Positions 8,355-16,826 of a stretch of DNA of 64,000 nt are shown one piece after another (the first letter of the stretch is position 1; each line of letters begins with the position of its first letter). The DNA is taken from positions 6,358,001 to 6,422,000 of the forward strand of contig NZ_CP023747.1 of the NCBI RefSeq assembly GCF_008704995.1, given 5' to 3'. The DNA comes from Streptomyces nodosus. GTDB taxonomy: Bacteria; Actinomycetota; Actinomycetes; Streptomycetales; Streptomycetaceae. Under the pieces are notes generated by a model. It did no database searches. It saw nothing but the letters and a program-made list of their open reading frames with translations, and was not told the origin of the DNA. Both the position numbers and the translations under genes were made by a program.

Positions 8355-8933
8355 TCAGAACTCCTTGTTGAGGTCCGTACCCTCGGGGGCGCGGAAGCAG
8401 CCGGAGACGACATTGACCTGGATCATCGGCTCCTTGGTCCCTGACGGGCCCGTGACGTGCAAGGAAACATTGACGGAGAAGGGATCTTTCTCTGAATCCG
8501 CGGTGAGTTCGAGATTCTTATTGGCGCTGGTGTCCCGACCGTATGCGACGACTTTCCATCCATTCTTCGGAAGCTTCTCCCGCAGGCGTTGGAAACCTGC
8601 CTCCAGCGTGTCGGGTTTTACTTCGTAGATCGACCAGGGGTGGCGCATGAGGTAGAGGTGATCGGGATCTTCGTCACAGAGGGATACGCCGGCCCCTCCT
8701 CCCGCCACCTTTCCTTCCTTGATCCCGATCAGATCGAGAATCTGGCTGGAGATGTTGTTGGCCTTCGTTCTGGCCTCGTTGACAGCGAGGACCGTAGGTT
8801 CGGCGGTGGTCGCATCGTTCGTGTCTTCTGCGTTCATGCTTTTTGAGCACCCTGTCATGACGAGGACCAGAAGGCCGGCTGCCGCACACAGGGCCAGCTG
8901 TCGTCGTGCGTGTTGATGCCTGCGCGGAATCAC
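8355..8933 (-). CDS. secreted lipoprotein of unknown function
   Basis: This 192-residue protein has a basic N-terminus, a hydrophobic stretch and the lipobox VMTGC (Cys29), so it should be lipid-anchored outside the membrane. No known domain is recognised in the mature part. The GTG start overlaps the stop of the upstream hydrolase gene (GTGA), so it is the last gene of a three-gene unit. Its DNA is less GC-rich than its surroundings (for example 8460-8760), hinting at later acquisition. Confidence 0.8.
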   Translation of the reverse strand: MIPRRHQHARRQLALCAAAGLLVLVMTGCSKSMNAEDTNDATTAEPTVLAVNEARTKANNISSQILDLIGIKEGKVAGGGAGVSLCDEDPDHLYLMRHPWSIYEVKPDTLEAGFQRLREKLPKNGWKVVAYGRDTSANKNLELTADSEKDPFSVNVSLHVTGPSGTKEPMIQVNVVSGCFRAPEGTDLNKEF

Positions 8934-10786
8934 TTTTTTCCCTTAACGTCATCATATTTTCCCACGACAACTGCAGCCTGGTTGCTCAGCGAAAGTGACC
9001 CCTTGTTCCAATAGTCGCTGTGCCCGCTGGTGTCCACATCCATCCGATGCCCCCCGAACGCCTCGTCGGACGGGATCGTCGAGATATGCCCTGCCTTGTA
9101 GGGAATCCCGTGAAAATAGTGCACGCCCCATTTGTCGCCCGCGAGAAACGGCCGTCCGATGTAGGGCACGGGATCGTCACCGGCAGCTTCGGACCACACA
9201 TGGTCCCTGCCCACGCCAAGGTCGCTTGCGTCGCCCACCAGCATGCCCGGGCTGCCGGCGACCACGATGTCGTCGGCAGCGATGTGGTGTTCCTTGGCCG
9301 CGGCCCCGACGACGGTGGTGCCGTAGCTGTGCGCGATGACCGTGGTGTGGTGTGACGGTAGGCATACGGCGTCACTGCCCTGGGCGGCCCGCAAGCCGTC
9401 CAGGAAGCTGTTGAGCTTGGGCGCCGCGCCATAGGCGTAACTCGGCCTAGGGGAATCGGTGACGAGATTCTGCGGGGCGTCGTAGCCGATCCAGGTGATG
9501 GTGGACGTGGCCTTGCCGGGTGCCATCTGCTGAGTCTGCCGCCATGTGTCCGTCATCCGCCTGATGTCGCCGCTGGCATCCTCCAGCTTCGAGCCCGTCC
9601 CGGGCACGAACACGGCGGTGTGATCCGCTGTGTCCGGGTTGCCGTTGGCGATGATCGCGTGTCCGTCGCCCTTGGTGTCGAAGCCCAGCAGATACGCCTG
9701 CGGCAGGCCGGGCTCACCGTTCCGGCCGGGCACGCCGCTCGCGTCCAGCCGGTCCTGGATCGCTTGCATGCCCTTGAGTTGGGCCCGCAACCGCTCGCCG
9801 CCGCTCTTGTGCCACTGCTGCCACAGGGGATTGACCACCGCTGAGGGAGGATCACCGACCTGAACGTACTGCGGAGGTTCGGGTCCAAGGCGCTCGTACT
9901 GCTGCGACAGCAGTGCGCGAGTCTCCGCCAGCACCAGCCGGTTGGAGGTGTCGCGTACTTCGGACGGCAGGCCGTCGAGCGCGCCGATCTCGGCCGGGTA
10001 GAGCGTGGCGTACTCGTCGCGCTGCCCGTCGGTGAGGTCGCTCCACCACTTCCTGTTCTCGGCGGGCGAGTTGCCGTGCGGGATGCCCTTGTCGTCAAGG
10101 AAGTTGCCGACGGCCTTGCGAACGGCCCCCATGTCCTTCGCGGCATCCACCAGTATGTCGTCGGTGACATCCAGCCCGGCAGGCGCCTTGAGCGCGCGGA
10201 GCACCGGTGCATAGCGCGCGTCGATCTCGCTCGCCTGGCGCACGGCGCTCGCGATACGTTCCGCGATGTCCTCGGCCATGGCCTTGTTGGCGTTGGAGCC
10301 GCCCTCGCCCCAGCCGGGAAGAAAGGGGACCAGGGCGCCCGCTCGCGCCGTACCACCGCCCGCACCCGGGGCGTACGGGCCCGGAAGGACCGGCGACGAC
10401 GTGCCGTCCATCGAGACAGGCGCGGGATACGTCACCGAACCGTCCCCGTTCACCGTGAACTTGAGCGCCTCGGCGTCCTCCAGCGCCTGCTTCAACTTGC
10501 GTTGAGGTCCTTCCAGGTCGGCGGCGAGGGACTCCAATGTCGTCCGGACCAGACCACACTCGCCGTGGACGTACCGGTAGTTGCGGCTGAGGCGATCCAG
10601 GTCGCCGGCTGCCTTGGTGGCTGTCTCGCCCTTCTGGGTGGACCGAACGGGAATCGTCATCTCCCGGTCCACCCTGAGGCGGGCCGCGTCGGCGCGGCGG
10701 CTGACCTTGCCCCAGCCGTCCGCGTCGTGCCGGTACCGGGACAGCTTCACGTCCCGTAACTGCTGCCAGGTGGGCACCGGCCTCAC
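8930..10786 (-). CDS. DUF1023-type alpha/beta hydrolase with helical N-terminus
   Basis: This 618-residue protein has a long helical N-terminal half (to about residue 330) and a C-terminal alpha/beta hydrolase domain. The nucleophile elbow is AHSYGTT and upstream TAVFVPGTGS is the usual start of the DUF1023 domain. This matches actinobacterial DUF1023 hydrolases often found with WXG100-like partners. No signal peptide is visible, so export through an ESX-type route is possible (inference). The GTG start overlaps the upstream stop by 4 nt and the 3' end overlaps the lipoprotein gene by 4 nt, so all three are translationally coupled. The substrate is unknown. Confidence 0.83.
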   Translation of the reverse strand: MRPVPTWQQLRDVKLSRYRHDADGWGKVSRRADAARLRVDREMTIPVRSTQKGETATKAAGDLDRLSRNYRYVHGECGLVRTTLESLAADLEGPQRKLKQALEDAEALKFTVNGDGSVTYPAPVSMDGTSSPVLPGPYAPGAGGGTARAGALVPFLPGWGEGGSNANKAMAEDIAERIASAVRQASEIDARYAPVLRALKAPAGLDVTDDILVDAAKDMGAVRKAVGNFLDDKGIPHGNSPAENRKWWSDLTDGQRDEYATLYPAEIGALDGLPSEVRDTSNRLVLAETRALLSQQYERLGPEPPQYVQVGDPPSAVVNPLWQQWHKSGGERLRAQLKGMQAIQDRLDASGVPGRNGEPGLPQAYLLGFDTKGDGHAIIANGNPDTADHTAVFVPGTGSKLEDASGDIRRMTDTWRQTQQMAPGKATSTITWIGYDAPQNLVTDSPRPSYAYGAAPKLNSFLDGLRAAQGSDAVCLPSHHTTVIAHSYGTTVVGAAAKEHHIAADDIVVAGSPGMLVGDASDLGVGRDHVWSEAAGDDPVPYIGRPFLAGDKWGVHYFHGIPYKAGHISTIPSDEAFGGHRMDVDTSGHSDYWNKGSLSLSNQAAVVVGKYDDVKGKK

Positions 10787-11157
10787 CGTGCCCAGTCAGG
10801 GGTGTTGCCGATGCGAACGGCAGCCGCCCGCCCCTTGACGTGCCGGTCGACCTCGCCGAAGTGCGTTCCGGTCCTGGCCAGGGACCCGTGCAGCCGCTCG
10901 CACTCACTCCGCACCGTGGTGAGCCGGGCCTCCCAGGTGGTGCGGATCTCGCTCAGCGCGGCCGTACAGTCGAATCCCTGGGTGCCGCTTGCAGTGCCGG
11001 TGCCGGCTTCCTTGAGGTCGGCCAGACCGCTGTTCGTGGCGGTACGCAGTTCGTCCGCCACACCGGAAGCGCTCGTCCAGGGTGTCTTACTGATCCGTAG
11101 ATCGGCATCATCGGCCCGGGGCGGAACCCCGGCGGCCTTCTCCCAGTCAAACCCCAC
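10783..11157 (-). CDS. small helical protein, possible ESX-like partner
   Basis: This 124-residue, mostly helical protein precedes the DUF1023 hydrolase gene and overlaps it by 4 nt. The GTG at 11157 is chosen because GGGAGGGG lies 7 nt upstream; the open frame continues further but without a ribosome binding site. It has an ALSEIRTTWEARLTTVRSEC helix with one Trp, reminiscent of WXG100-like proteins but without an exact WXG. Such small helical proteins commonly accompany DUF1023 hydrolases in Streptomyces. A role as secretion partner is inference. Confidence 0.7.
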   Translation of the reverse strand: MGFDWEKAAGVPPRADDADLRISKTPWTSASGVADELRTATNSGLADLKEAGTGTASGTQGFDCTAALSEIRTTWEARLTTVRSECERLHGSLARTGTHFGEVDRHVKGRAAAVRIGNTPDWAR

Positions 11158-11408
11158 GAGCTTGCCCCTCCCGCGCCATGGGCGGTCCCTCCCGTGTCTC
11201 ACTGTGTGAATGCGCGACCGCAACGCTGCGCTGAACCAGAGCAGGCTAGAACTCCGCACCGCCTGCTCTCATCCGCTCTGGTCGCCACAGGATCTGAGTA
11301 CGTGTACGCAGAGGGAAACCGCTGTACGGGAGAAAAGGGCACGCCCCTGGCACCCCGGTCACCGAGGCCGTGGAACTCGGGCTCGCAACCAGGCCTCTCC
11401 ATGGCTCC

Positions 11409-11680
11409 TCAGCGGTAGTCCTCGGGATGAGACTGCAGCCACGTGTTGACCTCATCCCGGGTGTCCAGCAGAAGCCTCTGGTGCCGCTTGAGGTTCTGGA
11501 AGGAAGAGCGGTCTCCGATGGCGTCCTGCATCGCACGGATCCGGGCGAGGGCACCGGCGAGGCATCGGCGAAGTGTCCGGCGCCCTTCGGGCCGGCGCTG
11601 AGGCCGACGGTGAAGATGCGATGCTTGGTGCCGATCAGTCGTCGCCCAGGGGCAGCAGGAGCAAGCCTTGGGCGTCGACA
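11409..11680 (-). pseudogene. probable decayed gene remnant
   Basis: The 531-nt gap 11158-11688 has no intact gene. On the minus strand protein-like sequence appears in shifting frames: AQGLLLLPLGDD before a stop, then GTKHRIFTVGLSAG in another frame, then ARIRAMQDAIGD through LDTRDEVNTWLQ ending at 11409. The pieces read like one protein broken by frameshifts. I do not recognise the family. Alternatively the last part alone could be a small gene. Confidence 0.4.
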
Positions 11681-11688
11681 CGTCGAGG

Positions 11689-13575
11689 CTAGGGCCGGGG
11701 CACCGACTGCCCTGCCATGGCCCTCACGTTCTCCAGCAGCGCGTGGAGCAAGTCGGGTTCACCGTCGGCGGTGCGTGTGGCCTCGGCGTAAGTCGGTACG
11801 TGCTTGCCGTGCACGTAGCCGGCACCCTGCTTGATCAGCTCCTGGCAGCGGGCGTCCCAGGCGGGCCAGCGGTCGCTGAGGTACGTGTCGAGGTCGTCCT
11901 CGAAGACCGTGTATGTCCCTTCGCACGTGGTCGTGGGACGCGGCACAGCGGGTGCGCCAAGGTAGTCAAAGATCCGCAAGTTCTTCCCGGCCGACTTCCG
12001 CACCTTGTCCTCCTGCTGCGGATTCTCCAGATTCTTGGGCCCGGTGTCCGCATCGAACACGAGGTAGCAGCGCACGTCGAACCCCGTGAGAATGGCGTGG
12101 CAGAGGACCATGTTGTCCTTACCCTCAGCGTTCAGCACGCAGATGCCTTCGGCTCCCAGGTTGAGGCCCTGACGCTCGGCGAAGGCCAGGAGGACGCTCT
12201 CGTCCGTCGCGCCCTCGACCACGACGGCGACATTGGCGAACATCGCCTCGGCGAGGTTCTTCACGTAGCGAGTAGTACCTCGCCGTGCGATCGACCTCTC
12301 GTTCACATAGCCGTCGAGCGACTGCCGCAACTGTTCTTCAGTGAGTTCCCGCAGGCATACCTCGGGGTGCTCGCCGGTGGCGACGCGGTACAGCCTGCGG
12401 ACCTGCTGGTAGTCGCTCGGGTCGATGAACACCGGGCTGTGCGTCGCGTACATCACCTGGGTCTGGTCCTGAGCCGACTCGACCAGGTTGCGCAGTACCT
12501 GCGCGAAAACCCTGGTCTGTGCCGGGTGCTGGAACAGCTCGGGTTCCTCGACCGCCAGGCACAGGGAGCGCGTGCCCGTCTCAGGACGGCGGCAGTCCGA
12601 GAGGTACCTGAGCGCGGCGATGATCAGCGCACGCTGGAAGCCGTGCCCCTGACGCCGGACCGGAGTGAGGGCCGCTCCGTCGCGGATGTTGACGGCGAAC
12701 GCGGTCCTGGCCCGCTTCGGTACCTGGGCCGTCGGCGTGACGACGACATCCCGTCCGGTGGTGAACCGGCCGACCTCTTCGGACAGGGCGCCGGACAACT
12801 TGGCGAGCACTGGCTCGTAGATCTCCTTGTGCACCTTCTCGCGGGCCGCCTGGGCGTCCTCGTCGATGGCCGTGAACTGGGCTTCCGCCTCCGATCGATC
12901 CACCGCGTGCTCGAGGATCCGGCCCACCACGGACGTCTTGTTGTCGTCGGTTTCCTCGTACGCTCGCAGATCGGCGGAGATGAAGACGAAGTCGATCAGC
13001 TTGCCGAGGAGCCCCTGGCCGGCGAAGCCGAAGAAGTGCGTGCCTTCGACTTCGGCCTCGGTGAGCTGGTCACGGTGCGTCGCCTCCCAGGAGCGCATCG
13101 CGGCCTCGGCGTTGTCCCAGCTGCGGACGGCAGGCAGGCCGAGTGCCGGGTCGCTCTCGCGTAAGGCCTTGTACGCGGTGGTCTTCTCCCGACTGCCGGC
13201 GCCCTGCCGGATCCGTTCGAAGGGAAGATAGGCCAAGGCCTTGCCCGTGATGCGGTCCTCTCCGTTCTCCCAGGTGCGCCAGATGCTCAAGGTGTGCACG
13301 CCGTGCGGCGCGTAGTGGCCGAGCGCGACACGATCCGACTCGGTGAGCCCGTCGAACTCGACCTCCACGCGAATCCGCTGGGTCTCCGCAGCCGAGTGGA
13401 CGTCCTCCTCGCCGAGGGTGCCGCCCTTCTCGCCGTTGAAGAACCAGTCGAGGGCGCGCAGGACGGTGGACTTGCCGACACCCGTCGGGCCGATGAGCGA
13501 GGTGATGGAGTCGAAGGAGACGTCGAGGCTGCGAATGCAGCAGAAGTTCTCGATGTGGACGCGCTTGATCTTCAC
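11689..13575 (-). CDS. OLD-family ATP-dependent endonuclease
   Basis: This 628-residue protein has an N-terminal ABC/SMC-like ATPase (Walker A GPTGVGKS, residues 29-36), a signature and Walker B region (LAVEEPELFQHP), and a C-terminal TOPRIM nuclease domain (VVVEGATDES, then LVFDADTGPKN). This is the OLD layout, as in GajA of the Gabija defence system. The GTG at 13575 follows AGGAA by 5 nt, and the protein then begins directly with the ATPase beta strand (KIKRVHIENF). OLD proteins are DNA nucleases used in phage defence or repair. A UvrD-type helicase lies about 1 kb upstream on the same strand, separated by decayed genes. Confidence 0.88.
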   Translation of the reverse strand: MKIKRVHIENFCCIRSLDVSFDSITSLIGPTGVGKSTVLRALDWFFNGEKGGTLGEEDVHSAAETQRIRVEVEFDGLTESDRVALGHYAPHGVHTLSIWRTWENGEDRITGKALAYLPFERIRQGAGSREKTTAYKALRESDPALGLPAVRSWDNAEAAMRSWEATHRDQLTEAEVEGTHFFGFAGQGLLGKLIDFVFISADLRAYEETDDNKTSVVGRILEHAVDRSEAEAQFTAIDEDAQAAREKVHKEIYEPVLAKLSGALSEEVGRFTTGRDVVVTPTAQVPKRARTAFAVNIRDGAALTPVRRQGHGFQRALIIAALRYLSDCRRPETGTRSLCLAVEEPELFQHPAQTRVFAQVLRNLVESAQDQTQVMYATHSPVFIDPSDYQQVRRLYRVATGEHPEVCLRELTEEQLRQSLDGYVNERSIARRGTTRYVKNLAEAMFANVAVVVEGATDESVLLAFAERQGLNLGAEGICVLNAEGKDNMVLCHAILTGFDVRCYLVFDADTGPKNLENPQQEDKVRKSAGKNLRIFDYLGAPAVPRPTTTCEGTYTVFEDDLDTYLSDRWPAWDARCQELIKQGAGYVHGKHVPTYAEATRTADGEPDLLHALLENVRAMAGQSVPRP

Positions 13576-13804
13576 GGCTTTCCTGACGTGTGACGGAGCG
13601 GAATGCCCGGCTCTCGGTGCGGAAGTCGGATCGGAGGTCGCGGCACCGGTGGCGGGGCGTCGAGTGAGGCGACGCCATGACGCCCGGCTGCCAACGGGCA
13701 TGTGGGACGGGTGTTTCCGGTGGCGCCACCGGCTATCATTGGAAGCATGACCACTTAAGCACGCCAGTGAAAGCGCTGTCAATCGTCATGATGGAGGTGG
13801 GGCT

Positions 13805-13986
13805 GTGGAACGGATCGCGGTGCGACGCGCGGAACTGGGCGAGTTGGAAGACCAGTTGGCCAGGCGGCCGACACGGCGCTGTTCACGGTGCGGAACCAAC
13901 TCGGGCTTGCCAGGTGCGGGACGCAGGCTGCCGCAGTGAAGGCGATCATGTTGAGGGTCGATGCGATGGCATCACCAGCCGCATGA
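13805..13986 (+). pseudogene. frameshifted small gene
   Basis: A GTG at 13805 preceded by GGAGG opens VERIAVRRAELGELEDQLA, which runs out of frame. The following sequence continues protein-like in another frame (DTALFTVRNQLG, then AVKAIMLRVDAMA) to a TGA at 13984-13986. One indel near 13860 would join them into about 60 residues. The family is not recognised. It is divergent from the OLD gene. Confidence 0.45.
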
Positions 13987-14069
13987 TGACGCGCTAGGGT
14001 TACGGCTCACGGGACATTCGTCGACAGAAGTGCTAGCTGCTGTGCCACCGTGTTGAGTCGTCAGCGAGG

Positions 14070-14405
14070 TTGTCCATACCAGAGGCGCGGACGGCATCAA
14101 GTCGGGCAAACTGGTTCACCAGGCTCATCGCGCAGGCCCTGAACTCCTACACCGACAAGGTCAACTGGCAGTACTTCCAGGAACGGTACGCAGGCCCGCG
14201 GACGCCATCGTCGATCAGCGGATCAAGATGGCGGCGAGGTACGCCGCGCTCGAAGGCGGACTCTCTGACGGAGATAGACGCCGAGTCAGGGGATCTGAGC
14301 GACATCCTCGACGCGGCCGACCGAGTGGCCACGGTGGATGGTGCTGTCAACGCGTGTGAGGATGCCGTGATCTCCGAACTTCGAGACCGCTGCAGCCGAG
14401 TCTGA
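14070..14405 (+). pseudogene. frameshifted gene fragment
   Basis: Protein-like sequence is spread over frames: NWFTRLIAQALNSY and VNWQYFQERY in one, DAIVDQRIKMAARYAALEGG in the next, and then TEIDAESGDLSDILDAA back in the first to a TGA ending at 14405. At least two frameshifts are needed, so this is probably a dead gene. No family is recognised. The rest of the gap 13576-14622 shows nothing else I can support. Confidence 0.45.
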
Positions 14406-14622
14406 CACCGTCCTGCGCCACCTCCCACAATGGCGAAGCTCTGACGCGTGAGTTGCGGGTCCCGCCTAGACGATCAAGGCCGCGGACTCCCGCCCGCAAC
14501 CTGCATGAGCGACGTGCCTTCGGCGGCCGAGGCCGCCGGAACGAAGACCCGCCACAGAGCCGTCGATGATGACAAAACAGAAAAGCCCCAGGATTGCTGC
14601 ATGGTGACAGGCCGTCGACAGC

Positions 14623-16779
14623 TCAGACAGCGATGACGCCGGACTCGACGAGGAACGGGCTGGGCTCGCCGGACCAGGAGACGTACAGGCTGTCTCGCGC
14701 CCTCGTGCAGGCCACGAACAGCAGGCAGCGCTCGGACATCATGTCGGTTTCGTGCTGTTGGGAATCGATGTCTGGCGGTGTGACTGCCTTTGAGAACGGC
14801 AGCGCGCCGTCGTTGGCGCCGATCACGGCGACGCAGCGGAACTCCAGGCCCTTGAAGGAGTGCATGGTCCCGACCCGCACGGCCTCCGACCCGCCCGTGG
14901 TGTCGGCGGCTCGCAGCGATGCGGCGGGGACACCGGCGTCCTTGAGATGGGCGATCGCCTTCGCGCACGTCTTGTTGAACCTGGCGCTGACCCCTATCTC
15001 CGCGGCGCCGACACCCGCCTCCCGCCATGCCCGCACCTGGGCGACCAAGGTATCCAGCTCCGCTTCCTCGGTCTCCGCGGCATGCAGTGCGGGCCCGTCG
15101 CCGTGCAACGCGGAGCGGTACCCCAGCAGCGTCTCGTTCCGGTTCTCGTCCTCCAACTGGGCGATGGGACGGCCGATGAGCAGCGCCGTGGCCCAGCGCA
15201 GGATCTCCTGCGTGCTGCGGTAGTTCTTGCGCAGCTTCACGGACCGCCCGGTCACCTTGATACCGAGGGACTTCAGGGAGACCTTTGAGCCATAGATGCG
15301 CTGATGCGGGTCCCCCGCGATGAACAGGTCGTCCGGGCGGGCGGGGGCAGCCATGCGCAGCAGACGCCACTGCGCCGGATGCAGGTCCTGCGCCTCGTCC
15401 ACCACGACGTGCCGGTACTGCGGCCCCTTTTCCTCCAGCAGCCGCGCCGCCTCCGCGCACGTCTGTAGCCAGGTACGCGCCCCGTCCTCGGCCAGTCCGG
15501 CGGTGAACCGCTCCGCCGTCTCCCAGACCAGAGGCCGCTCGCCCGCGGACAGCCGGCTTCCGCGGCCACGCCGGTCCGCCGACTCGTACTCGGCGAGGGA
15601 CCTTATGCCCTGGGCCAGGATGACGTGCCGGTACTCCTGTGCCAGGAACTGCGCGCTGCCGGTGAAGCCCGTCGCCTTGGCGGCCTTGCCCCAGCGGCTC
15701 TCCTCCTCGTTGTTCATCAGTGGCCGCAACGCCAATGCGTCCGGCGCCTCGGCGACGACACGGCTTGCGAAGCCGTCCACCGTCGAGATGTCCACGCGAT
15801 CGCGCAACTCCGGGTCCTCGACCAGGGACTCCAGGCCCGAACGGAGAGCATTGACGAGCGCGTTGGTGTACGTGGTGAGAAGGATGCGGTCACCGTCGCG
15901 CAGATGTCCGAGCAGATGCTTGACGCGGTGCAACGCCACGACGGTCTTCCCGGTGCCGGGCCCGCCGGTGACCTGGGCGGGTCCTGAATAGGACGCCCGG
16001 TAGGCCACCTTCCGCTGTGACGGATGCAGGAAGACCCGCCAAGCCGCGAACGGCTTCTCGAGGATGTCCCGCAGTTCCTCCGAGGCCGTGACCAGGGCGA
16101 TACGTGCCCGGGTGTGCTGGATCGCCGTCTCGTAGTCCATGGCGTCCAGCGGCTGCGTCGTAGCCTGCAGGGCCGGTGCGACGATCTCCTGCCACACCTC
16201 CTCGACCGTGCAACCGTCCGCGAGGAAGTGCAGCACTTCGCGCTGGTCCTGAGGCAGCAGCGGCGCGAACACCTCCAGCTGCTCCTTGTCGACCAGCGTT
16301 CTCGCCTGCCGCAGCGTCTCGTCGTCGATGCCGAGCGCCTTCAGATCCCCGTCCGAGAACTTTGCGAACAGCCGTTCCTTCGGCGAGGTCTCCGCGATCT
16401 GCTCGTACGCCGGCGTGATCGCGTCCAGGGTCGCCGCGTCCCGGATCTCGACCGCCCGTGTCACCTGGTTGATGCTCGACTTCTGCTTCTTCGCCCAGGC
16501 GATGGCCTTGTCGTGCTGCATGACCCGCAGCAGGACGAAGGTGTCCCCGGAGGGCGGGGCGAGCACGACACCGCGCCAGAACTGGTCGATGCGGATGGTC
16601 CGGATCTGCTGGTCCTCCGCGTTCTTCAGGCTCTCCAGCTTCAGCCCCTGATCCTTGAAGAGCTGATCGAGGGTGAGCCGGTCGAACTTGTCCCAGGCGT
16701 CGAGGACGCCTTTCCTGACCGGGGGCTGAAGCTTGGGCAGTTCGGCGAAGAAGCCGATGTCGAAGGCAAGCTGCGGCAT
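14623..16779 (-). CDS. UvrD/Rep-type SF1 helicase with RelE/ParE-like N-terminal domain
   Basis: This 718-residue protein has Walker A GGPGTGKT (residues 272-279), Walker B VVVDEAQD, a GDPHQRIYG motif III, a KNYRST motif IV and a GTMHSFKGLEF motif V. These are standard UvrD/Rep helicase elements. Residues 1 to about 100 instead resemble a RelE/ParE toxin fold: FFAELPKLQPPVR, then LKLESLKNAEDQQIRTIRI, FWRGVVLAPP and VLLRVMQHDKA. The gene starts 48 nt after the kinase gene, so the two are probably one operon. Role in defence against phage or in DNA repair is inference from the neighbouring OLD nuclease and restriction genes. Confidence 0.88.
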   Translation of the reverse strand: MPQLAFDIGFFAELPKLQPPVRKGVLDAWDKFDRLTLDQLFKDQGLKLESLKNAEDQQIRTIRIDQFWRGVVLAPPSGDTFVLLRVMQHDKAIAWAKKQKSSINQVTRAVEIRDAATLDAITPAYEQIAETSPKERLFAKFSDGDLKALGIDDETLRQARTLVDKEQLEVFAPLLPQDQREVLHFLADGCTVEEVWQEIVAPALQATTQPLDAMDYETAIQHTRARIALVTASEELRDILEKPFAAWRVFLHPSQRKVAYRASYSGPAQVTGGPGTGKTVVALHRVKHLLGHLRDGDRILLTTYTNALVNALRSGLESLVEDPELRDRVDISTVDGFASRVVAEAPDALALRPLMNNEEESRWGKAAKATGFTGSAQFLAQEYRHVILAQGIRSLAEYESADRRGRGSRLSAGERPLVWETAERFTAGLAEDGARTWLQTCAEAARLLEEKGPQYRHVVVDEAQDLHPAQWRLLRMAAPARPDDLFIAGDPHQRIYGSKVSLKSLGIKVTGRSVKLRKNYRSTQEILRWATALLIGRPIAQLEDENRNETLLGYRSALHGDGPALHAAETEEAELDTLVAQVRAWREAGVGAAEIGVSARFNKTCAKAIAHLKDAGVPAASLRAADTTGGSEAVRVGTMHSFKGLEFRCVAVIGANDGALPFSKAVTPPDIDSQQHETDMMSERCLLFVACTRARDSLYVSWSGEPSPFLVESGVIAV

Positions 16780-16826
16780 GGGGGGTCCTAGGGTCCGAGC
16801 GGGTTACGAGACGGATGAAAGTCAGG

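Noticed and set aside
11689..16779. Calling this a complete Gabija system
   Set aside because: The OLD and helicase genes are not adjacent, the helicase has an extra N-terminal domain and pairs with a kinase gene instead.
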